Shown here one piece after another: positions 17,668 to 25,474 of a stretch of DNA of 64,000 bases. Origin of the DNA: Streptomyces erythrochromogenes (GTDB taxonomy: Bacteria; Actinomycetota; Actinomycetes; Streptomycetales; Streptomycetaceae); assembly GCF_036170895.1 (NCBI RefSeq), contig NZ_CP108036.1:5325501-5389500 (forward strand), read 5' to 3'. The notes beneath the pieces were generated by a model. It did not search any database, had not been told where the DNA came from, and saw only the letters and a list, made by a program, of their open reading frames with translations. The stretch's first letter is position 1; every line of letters begins with the position of its first letter. Position numbers and translations under genes: made by a program.

Positions 17668-18633
17668 GTGACCGGCACCGGCGATCCGTATCCGTTCGAC
17701 CTGATCACGATGGGCCGGATCGGGGTGGATCTCTACCCGTTGACGACCGGCGTACCACTGGCCGAGGCGGAGACCTTCGGCAGGTTCCTGGGAGGCTCCC
17801 CGGCGAACGTGGCCGTCGCCGCGGCCCGCCTGGGGCGGCGGGTGGCACTGATCAGCCGGACCGGCGCGGACCCCTTCGGCGCGTATCTGCGCACCGAACT
17901 GCGGGGCTTCGGGGTGGACGACCGGTGGGTGACCGAGGTCGCGGGCCTCCCCACGCCGATCACCTTCTGCGAGATGTTCCCGCCCGACCGCTTCCCGCTG
18001 TACTTCTACCGGCTGCCGAAGGCCCCGGACCTGGAGATCGCCGCCGACGAGGTGGACCTGGACGCGGTACGGGCGGCCCGCGTGTTCTGGATGACGGGCA
18101 CGGGCCTGAGCGAGGAGCCCTCGCGGGCGGCGTCGCTGGCGGCGCTGGAGGCCCGGGGCCGGTCGGGGACGACGGTGTTCGACCTGGACTGGCGGCCGAT
18201 GCTGTGGCGGGAGAAACCTCAGCCGTACTACGAGCGGGCGCTCGCGCACGCGACGGTGGCCGTCGGGAACCCGGAGGAGTGCGAGATCGCCACGGGCGAG
18301 TCCGAGCCGTACGCGGCGGCCCGGGCACTGCTCGCCGCCGGCGTGGAACTGGCGGTGGTCAAGCGGGGCCCGGAGGGCGTACTGGCGGTCCACCGCGACG
18401 GAACGGCGGTGGAGGCCCGGCCGGTCGAGGTCGAGGTGGTCAACGGGCTGGGCGCGGGGGACGCGTTCGGCGGCGCACTGTGCCACGGGCTGCTGGCGGG
18501 GTGGGAGTTGGGGCGTGTCGTGCGGTACGCGAACGCGGCGGGGGCGATCGTGGCCTCGCGGCTGGCGTGCTCCAGCGCGATGCCGTTCTCTCACGAGGTG
18601 GAGGAGGTGCTGGGGCGTGCCGGTGGTGTCTGA
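17668..18633 (+). CDS. iolC: 5-dehydro-2-deoxygluconokinase
   Basis: A 321-residue PfkB-family sugar kinase that phosphorylates 5-dehydro-2-deoxygluconate in myo-inositol breakdown. It has the family start ITMGRIGVDLYP, the first PfkB signature GGSPANVAVAAARLG and the second signature NGLGAGDAFGGALCHGLL, whose Asp is the catalytic base. GTG 17668 was preferred over GTG 17653 because GGGAGG lies 7 bp upstream. It is the first gene of the iolC-iolB-iolD-mmsA operon and overlaps iolB by 17 bp. Confidence 0.9.
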   Translation: MTGTGDPYPFDLITMGRIGVDLYPLTTGVPLAEAETFGRFLGGSPANVAVAAARLGRRVALISRTGADPFGAYLRTELRGFGVDDRWVTEVAGLPTPITFCEMFPPDRFPLYFYRLPKAPDLEIAADEVDLDAVRAARVFWMTGTGLSEEPSRAASLAALEARGRSGTTVFDLDWRPMLWREKPQPYYERALAHATVAVGNPEECEIATGESEPYAAARALLAAGVELAVVKRGPEGVLAVHRDGTAVEARPVEVEVVNGLGAGDAFGGALCHGLLAGWELGRVVRYANAAGAIVASRLACSSAMPFSHEVEEVLGRAGGV

Positions 18634-19612
18634 GTGGGAGATGGAGTGGACCCGGCTGCGGGTGCTGGCCCTTGGGCCGGGCGAGACGTATGCGTTCCCG
18701 TCGGGGGAGTGCGAATGGATCGCGCTCCCGCTGTCGGGCGGGTGCGAGGTCCGCTGCCGGGCCCTGCCCGGACCCGCGCCTCGAACGCCGGCCGGGCTGG
18801 ATCTGCCGCCGGACGGCGTTGAGGCCGGGCTCGCCGAGAGCGGACCGCGGCCAGAACCAGCCCCGCCGGCGTTTGAGGCGCGGGGGTTCGGGGGCGGATC
18901 CCCCGCAGCGGAGCCGCACGTCTTCGCACTGCGGGGGCGGAGCGGGGTTTTCGGCGGGCCGACCGACTTCGCGTACGTGCCCCGGGACGCGCACACCGAG
19001 ATCCGCTCCGCCGCGGGCGGCCGGTTCGCCCTCGCCGGGGCCCGGTGCGAGCGGCGCCTGGCCCCGCGGTACGGCCCCGCAGAGGCGGTGGCCGTCGAGC
19101 TGCGGGGCGCGGGCCGGTGCTCGCGGCAGGTCAACAACTTCGCCGCCGCCGGCCCCGACGGCTTCGACTGCGACCGGCTGATCGCCGTCGAGGTGCTCAC
19201 CCCCGGCGGGAACTGGTCCTCGTACCCGCCGCACAAGCACGACGAGCACCTCCCCGGCGAGGAGTCCCGCCTGGAGGAGATCTACTGGTTCGAGATCGCC
19301 CCCCACGGGGACGTCCCCGGTCTCGGGTACCAGCGCGTCACGCCCTCCCCGGCCGGGAAGACCGACATCCTGGCCGAGGTGCGGACCGGCGACGCCGTGC
19401 TGATCCCGGACGGCTGGCACGGGCCGTCCATCGCCGCCCCCGGGCACGACATGTACTACCTGAACGTGATGGCCGGACCGGCCGGCGGCGGGCCGCGGGA
19501 GTGGCTGATCCGCGACCACCCCGACCACGGCTGGATCCGCGGGACCTGGGCGGGGCAGGACGTCGACCCGCGGCTGCCCTTCCCCCGAGCAGGAGCGGAG
19601 GACCACCGGTGA
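18617..19612 (+). CDS. iolB: 5-deoxy-glucuronate isomerase with an in-frame DNA-repeat insertion
   Basis: A 331-residue cupin-fold isomerase of the inositol pathway. Conserved blocks are GECEWIALPLSGGCEV, GRSGVFGGPTDFAYVPR, NWSSYPPHKHDE with EEIYWFE (metal-binding His/Glu set), and a C-terminal DGWHGPS...MYYLNVMAG. Residues of about 55 to 97 (PAPRTPAGLDLPPDGVEAG onward) are foreign to the family; they are encoded by an inverted-repeat DNA element that keeps the frame. The family usually has 270-300 residues, so the insertion accounts for the extra length. GTG 18617 has GGAGG 9 bp upstream. It overlaps iolC by 17 bp and iolD by 4 bp (GTGA). Confidence 0.85.
   Translation: MPVVSEWEMEWTRLRVLALGPGETYAFPSGECEWIALPLSGGCEVRCRALPGPAPRTPAGLDLPPDGVEAGLAESGPRPEPAPPAFEARGFGGGSPAAEPHVFALRGRSGVFGGPTDFAYVPRDAHTEIRSAAGGRFALAGARCERRLAPRYGPAEAVAVELRGAGRCSRQVNNFAAAGPDGFDCDRLIAVEVLTPGGNWSSYPPHKHDEHLPGEESRLEEIYWFEIAPHGDVPGLGYQRVTPSPAGKTDILAEVRTGDAVLIPDGWHGPSIAAPGHDMYYLNVMAGPAGGGPREWLIRDHPDHGWIRGTWAGQDVDPRLPFPRAGAEDHR
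18779..18906. repeat. Interspersed inverted-repeat element inside iolB
   Basis: Left arm 18779-18800 (CCTCGAACGCCGGCCGGGCT...) is complementary to right arm 18857-18878 (CCAGCCCCGCCGGCGTTTGA...) over 22 bp with two mismatches. A second dyad, GCGGGGG (18880-18886) with CCCCCGC (18900-18906), follows directly. The CCGCCGGCGTTTGAGGCGC core followed by GGGG-rich sequence is a motif I know as a recurrent noncoding repeat in Streptomyces genomes. Here it is about 128 bp long, inside a gene. Confidence 0.8.
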
Positions 19613-21483
19613 GGCTCACCGTCGCCCAGGCGCTCGTGCGCTTCCTCGCCGCCCAGTACACCGAGCGCGACGGCCGGCGCCGCCGGCTCGTCGCCGCCAC
19701 CTGGGGGATCTTCGGGCACGGGAACGTGGCCGGCATCGGCCAGGCCCTGCTGGAGTCCGGGCCGGAGGCCATGCCCTTCCTCCAGGGCCGCAACGAGCAG
19801 GCCATGGTGCACGCCGCCGTCGGGTACGCCCGCCAGAGCGGCCGGCTCTCCACCCACGCCGTCACCGCGTCCATCGGCCCCGGCGCCACCAACCTCGTCA
19901 CCGGCGCCGCCCTCGCCACGATCAACCGGATCCCGGTGCTCCTGCTGCCCGGCGACACCTTCGCGACCCGGCCCGCCGATCCCGTCCTCCAGCAGTTGGA
20001 GGTCCCCCACGCCGGGGACGTCTCCGTCAACGACGCCCTGCGGCCCGTCTCCCGCCACTTCGACCGGGTCACCCGGCCCGAGGCCCTGATCCCGGCCGCC
20101 CTCCAGGCCGTACGCGTGCTCACCGATCCGGTGCAGACCGGCGCCGTCACCCTCGCGCTGCCGCAGGACGTGCAGGCGGAGGCCCACGACTGGCCCGAGG
20201 AGTTCTTCGCCGATCGGGTCTGGGGCGTGCGCCGCCCGCGGCCCGACCGCGCCGAGCTCGCCGCCGCCGCGGACGCCGTACGGGGCTCCGCGCGCCCCCT
20301 GATCGTCGCCGGCGGCGGGATCCGGCACAGCGAGGCCCAGGCCTCCCTCGCCGCCCTCGCCGAGGCCACCGGAATCCCGGTGGCCGTCACGCAGGCGGGC
20401 AAGGGAGTGCTCCCGTACGGCCATCCCGCCGACGTCGGCGGGATCGGCCACACCGGTACGGCCACCGCCGCTGCCCTCGCCCGGGAGGCCGACCTGGTCC
20501 TCGCCGCCGGGACCCGGCTCAGCGACTTCACCACCGCCTCGGCGACCCTCTTCCAGCATCCCGCCGTCCGGTTCGTCGGCCTCAACCTGGACCCGTACGA
20601 CGCCCACAAGCTCGCCGCCCGCCCGCTGGTCGCCGACGCCCGCGAGGCCCTCGACGAGCTCCGGGAGGCGCTGGCCGGCCACCGCGTGGACACCGCGTAC
20701 GAGACGGCGTACCGGCGGGAGGCCGCCCGCTGGGAGGCCCGCGTCGACCTGGCCTACGCCGTGTCCGCGCCCGACGAGGAGCTCCCGCCCACCCAGGCCC
20801 AGGTGCTCGGGCTCCTCGACGCCCTCGTCGACGGCTCCGACATCCTGGTCAACGCGGCCGGCTCGCTCCCCGGGGACCTGCACAAGCTCTGGCGGGCCCG
20901 GTCGGCGGACCAGTACCACCTGGAGTACGGGTACTCCTGCATGGGCTACGAGATCCCCGCCGCCATCGGGGTCGCGCTCGCCGCACCCGGCCGGCCCGTG
21001 TGGGCGCTGGTCGGCGACGGGACCTACCTGATGAACCCGACCGAGATCGTCACCGCCGTCCAGGAGGGCGTCCCGATCAGGGTGGTCGTCCTGGACAACC
21101 ACGGCTACGCCTCCATCGGCGGCCTCTCGGGGGCGGTCGGCGCCGAGGGCTTCGGCACCGCCTACCGCTTCCGGGCGCCCGACGGCGCGTACACCGGGGA
21201 CCCCCTTCCGGTGGACATCGCGGCCAACGCGGCCTCCCTCGGAATGGCCGTGATCCGCGCCCGCACCGTACGTGACCTGCGGGAAGCCCTCGCCGAGGCG
21301 CGCTCGGCGACGCGTCCCACATGTGTCTACGTACAGACCCGAACGCCCGACACTGTGTCGGGCCCACCCCCGGCACAGGCGTGGTGGGATGTTCCTGTGG
21401 CCGAGACCGCGACCCGCAAGGCGGCGTCCCAGGCCCGTGAAGAGTACGACCGGCAAGCCGCGCAGCGACGTCGCCATCTGTGA
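19609..21483 (+). CDS. iolD: 3D-(3,5/4)-trihydroxycyclohexane-1,2-dione acylhydrolase (decyclizing)
   Basis: A 624-residue thiamine-diphosphate enzyme of the acetolactate-synthase superfamily that opens the ring of the dione intermediate in inositol catabolism. It has the N-terminal ThDP domain (MRLTVAQALVRFLAAQYTER, with NEQAMVHAAVGYA carrying the catalytic Glu), a central FAD/NAD-like domain, and the C-terminal Mg-ThDP motif GDGTYLMNPTEIVTAVQEGV with LDNHGY near residue 469. GTG 19609 overlaps the iolB stop in GTGA, with GGAGG 8 bp upstream, so the two are translationally coupled. Confidence 0.92.
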   Translation: MRLTVAQALVRFLAAQYTERDGRRRRLVAATWGIFGHGNVAGIGQALLESGPEAMPFLQGRNEQAMVHAAVGYARQSGRLSTHAVTASIGPGATNLVTGAALATINRIPVLLLPGDTFATRPADPVLQQLEVPHAGDVSVNDALRPVSRHFDRVTRPEALIPAALQAVRVLTDPVQTGAVTLALPQDVQAEAHDWPEEFFADRVWGVRRPRPDRAELAAAADAVRGSARPLIVAGGGIRHSEAQASLAALAEATGIPVAVTQAGKGVLPYGHPADVGGIGHTGTATAAALAREADLVLAAGTRLSDFTTASATLFQHPAVRFVGLNLDPYDAHKLAARPLVADAREALDELREALAGHRVDTAYETAYRREAARWEARVDLAYAVSAPDEELPPTQAQVLGLLDALVDGSDILVNAAGSLPGDLHKLWRARSADQYHLEYGYSCMGYEIPAAIGVALAAPGRPVWALVGDGTYLMNPTEIVTAVQEGVPIRVVVLDNHGYASIGGLSGAVGAEGFGTAYRFRAPDGAYTGDPLPVDIAANAASLGMAVIRARTVRDLREALAEARSATRPTCVYVQTRTPDTVSGPPPAQAWWDVPVAETATRKAASQAREEYDRQAAQRRRHL

Positions 21484-21496
21484 AGGAGCAATAGGC

Positions 21497-22996
21497 ATGA
21501 AGACCGTCAACCACTGGATCGGTGGCAAGACCGTCGAGGGCGCGTCGGGCAACTACGGCCCGGTCACCGACCCGGCCACCGGCGAGGTCACCACGCAGGT
21601 CGCGCTCGCTTCGGCGGAGGAGGTCGACGCCGCGGTACAGGTCGCCAAGGAGGCCTTCCTGTCCTGGGGCCAGTCCTCGCTGGCCGCCCGCACCAAGGTG
21701 CTCTTCGCCTACCGGGCGCTGCTCGACGCCAACCGCGACGCCGTCGCCGAGCTGATCACCGCCGAGCACGGCAAGGTCCACTCGGACGCGCTGGGCGAGG
21801 TCGCCCGCGGCCTGGAGATCGTCGAGCTGGCCTGCGGCATCACCACGCAGCTCAAGGGCGAGCTGTCGACGTCGGTGTCCAACCGGGTCGACGTGTCCTC
21901 GATCCGCCAGCCGCTGGGCGTCGTCGCGGGCATCACGCCCTTCAACTTCCCGGCGATGGTCCCGATGTGGATGTTCCCGCTGGCCATCGCCTGCGGCAAC
22001 ACCTTCGTCCTCAAGCCGAGCGAGAAGGACCCGTCGGCCTCCAACAAGCTGGCCGAGCTGATGACCGAGGCCGGTCTGCCGGCGGGCGTGCTGAACGTGG
22101 TCCACGGCGACAAGGTGGCCGTCGACGCGCTGCTCGCCCACCCCGACGTCGCGGCCGTCTCCTTCGTCGGCTCCACCCCGATCGCCCGCCACATCCACAC
22201 CACCGCCTCCGCGAACGGCAAGCGCGTGCAGGCGCTCGGCGGCGCCAAGAACCACATGCTGGTCCTGCCCGACGCCGACCTGGACGCGGCCGCCGACGCG
22301 GCGGTCTCCGCCGCCTACGGCTCGGCCGGTGAGCGCTGCATGGCGATCTCCGCCGTCGTCGCCGTCGGCTCCATCGCCGACACGCTGGTGGACAAGATCC
22401 GCGAGCGCGCCGAGAAGATCAAGGTCGGCCCCGGCAACGACCCGACCTCCGAGATGGGCCCGCTGATCACGGCCGCCCACCGCGACAAGGTCGCCTCGTA
22501 CGTGAAGGGCGCGGCCGAGCAGGGCGCCGACGTGGTCCTGGACGGCACGGGCTACACGGTCGAGGGCAACGAGAACGGCCACTGGATCGGCCTGTCGCTC
22601 CTCGACAACGTCCGCACCGACTCCGACGCCTACCGCGACGAGATCTTCGGCCCGGTGCTGTGCGTGCTGCGCGCCGAGACCTACGAGGAGGGCGTGGCCC
22701 TCATCAACGCCTCGCCGTTCGGCAACGGCACCGCGATCTTCACCCGCGACGGCGGCGCCGCCCGCCGCTTCCAGCTGGAGATCCAGGCGGGCATGGTCGG
22801 CGTCAACGTCCCGATCCCGGTGCCGGTGGGCTACCACTCCTTCGGCGGCTGGAAGGACTCGCTCTTCGGCGACCACCACATCTACGGCAACGACGGCATT
22901 CACTTCTACACCCGGGGCAAGGTCGTGACGACCCGCTGGCCGGACCCCTCCGACGCCCCCGCCGGCGTGGACCTGGGCTTCCCGCGCAACCACTGA
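21497..22996 (+). CDS. mmsA: Methylmalonate-semialdehyde dehydrogenase (CoA-acylating)
   Basis: A 499-residue aldehyde dehydrogenase that converts malonate semialdehyde from the inositol pathway, or methylmalonate semialdehyde from valine and thymine, to acetyl- or propionyl-CoA. The catalytic thiol is Cys281 in AGERCMAIS. The general-base Glu of ordinary ALDHs is Asn252 in LGGAKNHM, the hallmark of the CoA-dependent MSDH family. NAD-binding and C-terminal YGNDGIHFYTRGK blocks are typical. ATG 21497 follows AAGGAG, 13 bp after iolD. It is the last gene of the iol operon. Confidence 0.94.
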   Translation: MKTVNHWIGGKTVEGASGNYGPVTDPATGEVTTQVALASAEEVDAAVQVAKEAFLSWGQSSLAARTKVLFAYRALLDANRDAVAELITAEHGKVHSDALGEVARGLEIVELACGITTQLKGELSTSVSNRVDVSSIRQPLGVVAGITPFNFPAMVPMWMFPLAIACGNTFVLKPSEKDPSASNKLAELMTEAGLPAGVLNVVHGDKVAVDALLAHPDVAAVSFVGSTPIARHIHTTASANGKRVQALGGAKNHMLVLPDADLDAAADAAVSAAYGSAGERCMAISAVVAVGSIADTLVDKIRERAEKIKVGPGNDPTSEMGPLITAAHRDKVASYVKGAAEQGADVVLDGTGYTVEGNENGHWIGLSLLDNVRTDSDAYRDEIFGPVLCVLRAETYEEGVALINASPFGNGTAIFTRDGGAARRFQLEIQAGMVGVNVPIPVPVGYHSFGGWKDSLFGDHHIYGNDGIHFYTRGKVVTTRWPDPSDAPAGVDLGFPRNH

Positions 22997-23030
22997 CGCC
23001 CGAACCCCGCCTGCAGGACCCGCAGGACGA

Positions 23031-23064
23031 CCCGCCCCCCGCAGCCTTCACCGCGGGGGGCGGG
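23031..23064. terminator. Terminator of the iol operon
   Basis: CCCGCCCCCCGC (23031-23042) pairs perfectly with GCGGGGGGCGGG (23053-23064) around a 10-nt loop and is followed by TTCCGTTCC. It separates mmsA from the convergent hydrolase gene and can serve both. Confidence 0.87.
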
Positions 23065-23082
23065 TTCCGTTCCCCGGCGGGG

Positions 23083-24252
23083 TCAGAACCGCGACCAGAC
23101 GTCCGACGCGGCCGTGCCGGACCAGACCGCGTCGCCGTGGCCGTGGCCCTCGACCACGGTGAAGGAGACGCGCTCGTTGCCGCCGGCGCGGATCAGCTCC
23201 GCACCTCGCGGGTGGTCGCCGCGGCCCAGCTCGGTGTTGATCCAGACCACCTCGGCGGTGATGCGGTCCCAGGCGATCCGGTACGTGTCGTCGTCGCCCG
23301 CCCAGACCGCGGCGAGATCCCGCATCAGCGCCGCCGGCAGGAGGCCGCTGCCGAGGGCCGCGGTCGCCGCGTGCCAGGTCGACAGCGGGGTGAGGGCCAG
23401 CGTGAAGCGGTCCTCGGCGGGAGTCGCGCCGAAGTCGTAGGTTCCGGCGCTGTGCCCCCGGGCGTAGATCCAGTTCGCCGGTCCCGGCAGGGCGGCCGTG
23501 CGGATCAGCGCGAAGTGGGCGAGCCCGGCGTGGGTGAAGCACTGTGCCGGGTCCGGCGGCCACGGCACGGGGGAGACGCCGTCCGGATCGGCCGCCGCCT
23601 TGGCGATCACGGCCGCCAGCCCCGGATCGACGACGGGGAAGCCCTGCGCGAGCTGGGTGGCGTAGGCGTCCCGGGTGTCGGCCGCCCGCAGCGCGAGATC
23701 GCCCGTGTACGGCCCGGTCGTGTCCAGGGCCACGACCCGGCGCAGCCGCGGCGAGGTGTCGTGCGAGGCCGCGTCCAGCGCCAGGGCGGCCCCGGCCGAG
23801 TGCCCGACGTACTCGTACGGCAGCCCCAGTACGCGATCCAGCGCGCCCACCACCCGGGCCAGGTCCCGGCGGTGCGCTTCGAGCCCCCACGCGGCGGAGA
23901 CGTCGGCCGCCGCGGCGGCGTCCTCGCGCGGGGTGACCCCGACGACGAGCAGGCCCCGGCGGCGCAGCGCGTGGGAGAGGTTGCGGCCGCCCGGGGCGCC
24001 CGGGGTGAAGAACTCCGCCGCGAAGTTCAGGCCGCCGCCGGGCAGCAGGTACGCGATCCCCTCCGGTGCCCGGGCCGTGTCCGCGATCACGTCCACGGTG
24101 ACGGGGACCGGGCCGCCGTCACCGAGCGGGAGGGTGAGGCGGATCCAGCCGTCGCCGGGCAGGTAGGCGGCGGTGCCGGTGCCCAGGGCGCGCTCGATGC
24201 GGGTCAGCAGTCCGATGCCCCCGGCCGCGTCGCCGTGCTGTCGTTCCCTCAC
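23083..24252 (-). CDS. Alpha/beta hydrolase
   Basis: A 389-residue protein without a clear signal peptide. The nucleophile elbow is YVGHSAGAALAL, the oxyanion-hole region YLLPGGGLNF and the probable catalytic His is in VVEGHGHGDAV. An unusually long lid of about 120 residues follows the nucleophile. The GTG at 24252 has a run of six G about 7 bp upstream and begins the recognisable protein. No substrate can be inferred; the fold fits a lipase/esterase-like enzyme acting on a peptide or ester. Confidence 0.78.
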   Translation of the reverse strand: MRERQHGDAAGGIGLLTRIERALGTGTAAYLPGDGWIRLTLPLGDGGPVPVTVDVIADTARAPEGIAYLLPGGGLNFAAEFFTPGAPGGRNLSHALRRRGLLVVGVTPREDAAAAADVSAAWGLEAHRRDLARVVGALDRVLGLPYEYVGHSAGAALALDAASHDTSPRLRRVVALDTTGPYTGDLALRAADTRDAYATQLAQGFPVVDPGLAAVIAKAAADPDGVSPVPWPPDPAQCFTHAGLAHFALIRTAALPGPANWIYARGHSAGTYDFGATPAEDRFTLALTPLSTWHAATAALGSGLLPAALMRDLAAVWAGDDDTYRIAWDRITAEVVWINTELGRGDHPRGAELIRAGGNERVSFTVVEGHGHGDAVWSGTAASDVWSRF

Positions 24253-24312
24253 AGGTGTCCCCCCTTGAGCCGGTGATGGCCGAATACCGTCACCCGGAGA
24301 CACCTTTGCCGG

Positions 24313-25383
24313 TCAGCGCGTCCCAGCCAAGTCCAGGACGGGTTCATCCTGTTCGCTCTCGGCGCGACGGCGCCGCCGCAGCACCCGCACGGTGATGCCC
24401 GCGCCCGCCAGCACCAGCAGCAGGCCCACGGCGGGCCACGGTACGGCGACGAAGTCGGTCGCGGAGCGGGAGACGAGATCGGGGTGGGCGGCGGCGCCCG
24501 CCGTGATCCTGACGGTCACCCAGTCCGACTGGGGGGCGTCTGGCCACGGTTCGGTCAGCTCGATCCGCTGGCCCGGCAGCAGGGCCAGCTTCAGCTCGCG
24601 CGCCGGCCGGTCCAGCACGCTGCGCCCGAAGAGCCCCTCCGCGGAGATCGCCACCTTCGGCTCGACCACCACGTTGCCCCGGTTGACCAGCGCGTAACGG
24701 ACAGTGGCGCGGGCGCCCTTCACCCAGGGCAGCAGCGGGGCGGACCGGCTGACCCGCACGTCCTCCACGCTCAGCCCGGGCGTGACGGGCCCCGGCACCC
24801 GGAAGTACAGGCGGGCGCCCACCGAACGCCTCACCCCGACCTGGACCTTGCCGTCCTGCTGCACGCCCTCCACGGCGGTGCCCAGCGCCACGATCCCGCC
24901 CACGTGGTCACCGGGCGTCGCGTCCGCCGGGACCTTCACGGTGAAGGGGATGTCCTTGCGGCCCTTGGCGGGCACGGTGACGGTGCTCGCCGCCTGCGGC
25001 GCCAGGGTGATCCACGCGCCGACGTCCGTCGGCTTCGTCTCCGCCGGCAGCAGCGCGAACGCGCCGCCGGCGGGGGTGTTCACGGCGTCGGTGGCGAAGA
25101 CCTGGAAGGTCAGCTCCCCGTCGGAGGAGTTCAGGATCGTCACGCTGTCGGAGAGCGTGCTCCCGGCCTCGCCCTGGTGGAAGAAGTACGCGCGATCGGT
25201 CATGGCCGCACCGGCCGCGGGCGTCGGGAACACCCCCCACGTGCCGTTGTCCGCGGCCGTCGCCGGGCCGGCTGGCAACAGGCCCGCGCCCAGGAGCAGC
25301 AGGCCGAGGAGCAGACCGTACAGGAAGGCGCGGGTGCCGGTGCCGGTGCGGGAGCGGCTGGGCGTGCTGCTGCGGGGGCGCAT
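24313..25383 (-). CDS. Membrane-anchored DUF916 (WxL-interacting-protein-like) protein
   Basis: A 356-residue surface protein: signal peptide (AFLYGLLLGLLLLGAGLLPA, cleavage near ATA), two immunoglobulin-like beta domains, then a C-terminal membrane helix (WPAVGLLLVLAGAGITVRVL) with an arginine-rich cytoplasmic tail. The N-terminal domain matches DUF916: YFFHQGEAGSTLSDSVTILN, LPAETKPTDVGAWITL and GDHVGGIVAL are typical. In Firmicutes this domain partners with WxL surface proteins. The upstream same-strand gene encodes a WxL-like protein, 91 bp away, with a strong hairpin in the gap. Confidence 0.82.
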   Translation of the reverse strand: MRPRSSTPSRSRTGTGTRAFLYGLLLGLLLLGAGLLPAGPATAADNGTWGVFPTPAAGAAMTDRAYFFHQGEAGSTLSDSVTILNSSDGELTFQVFATDAVNTPAGGAFALLPAETKPTDVGAWITLAPQAASTVTVPAKGRKDIPFTVKVPADATPGDHVGGIVALGTAVEGVQQDGKVQVGVRRSVGARLYFRVPGPVTPGLSVEDVRVSRSAPLLPWVKGARATVRYALVNRGNVVVEPKVAISAEGLFGRSVLDRPARELKLALLPGQRIELTEPWPDAPQSDWVTVRITAGAAAHPDLVSRSATDFVAVPWPAVGLLLVLAGAGITVRVLRRRRRAESEQDEPVLDLAGTR

Positions 25384-25416
25384 GGGCGGTCTCCAGTCGG
25401 CGCGGAAAGGGGAAGG

Positions 25417-25446
25417 GGTGGTGCGGCGCCGGAGCGCCGCACCACC
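25417..25446. terminator. Hairpin between the WxL-like and DUF916 genes
   Basis: GGTGGTGCGGCGC (25417-25429) pairs perfectly with GCGCCGCACCACC (25434-25446) around a 4-nt CGGA loop. It lies between two genes that otherwise look like an operon, so partial termination (attenuation) or mRNA processing would set unequal levels of the two proteins. Confidence 0.75.
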
Positions 25447-25474
25447 CTGGTGGAGCGGGCCGTGCGGGTGCCGA

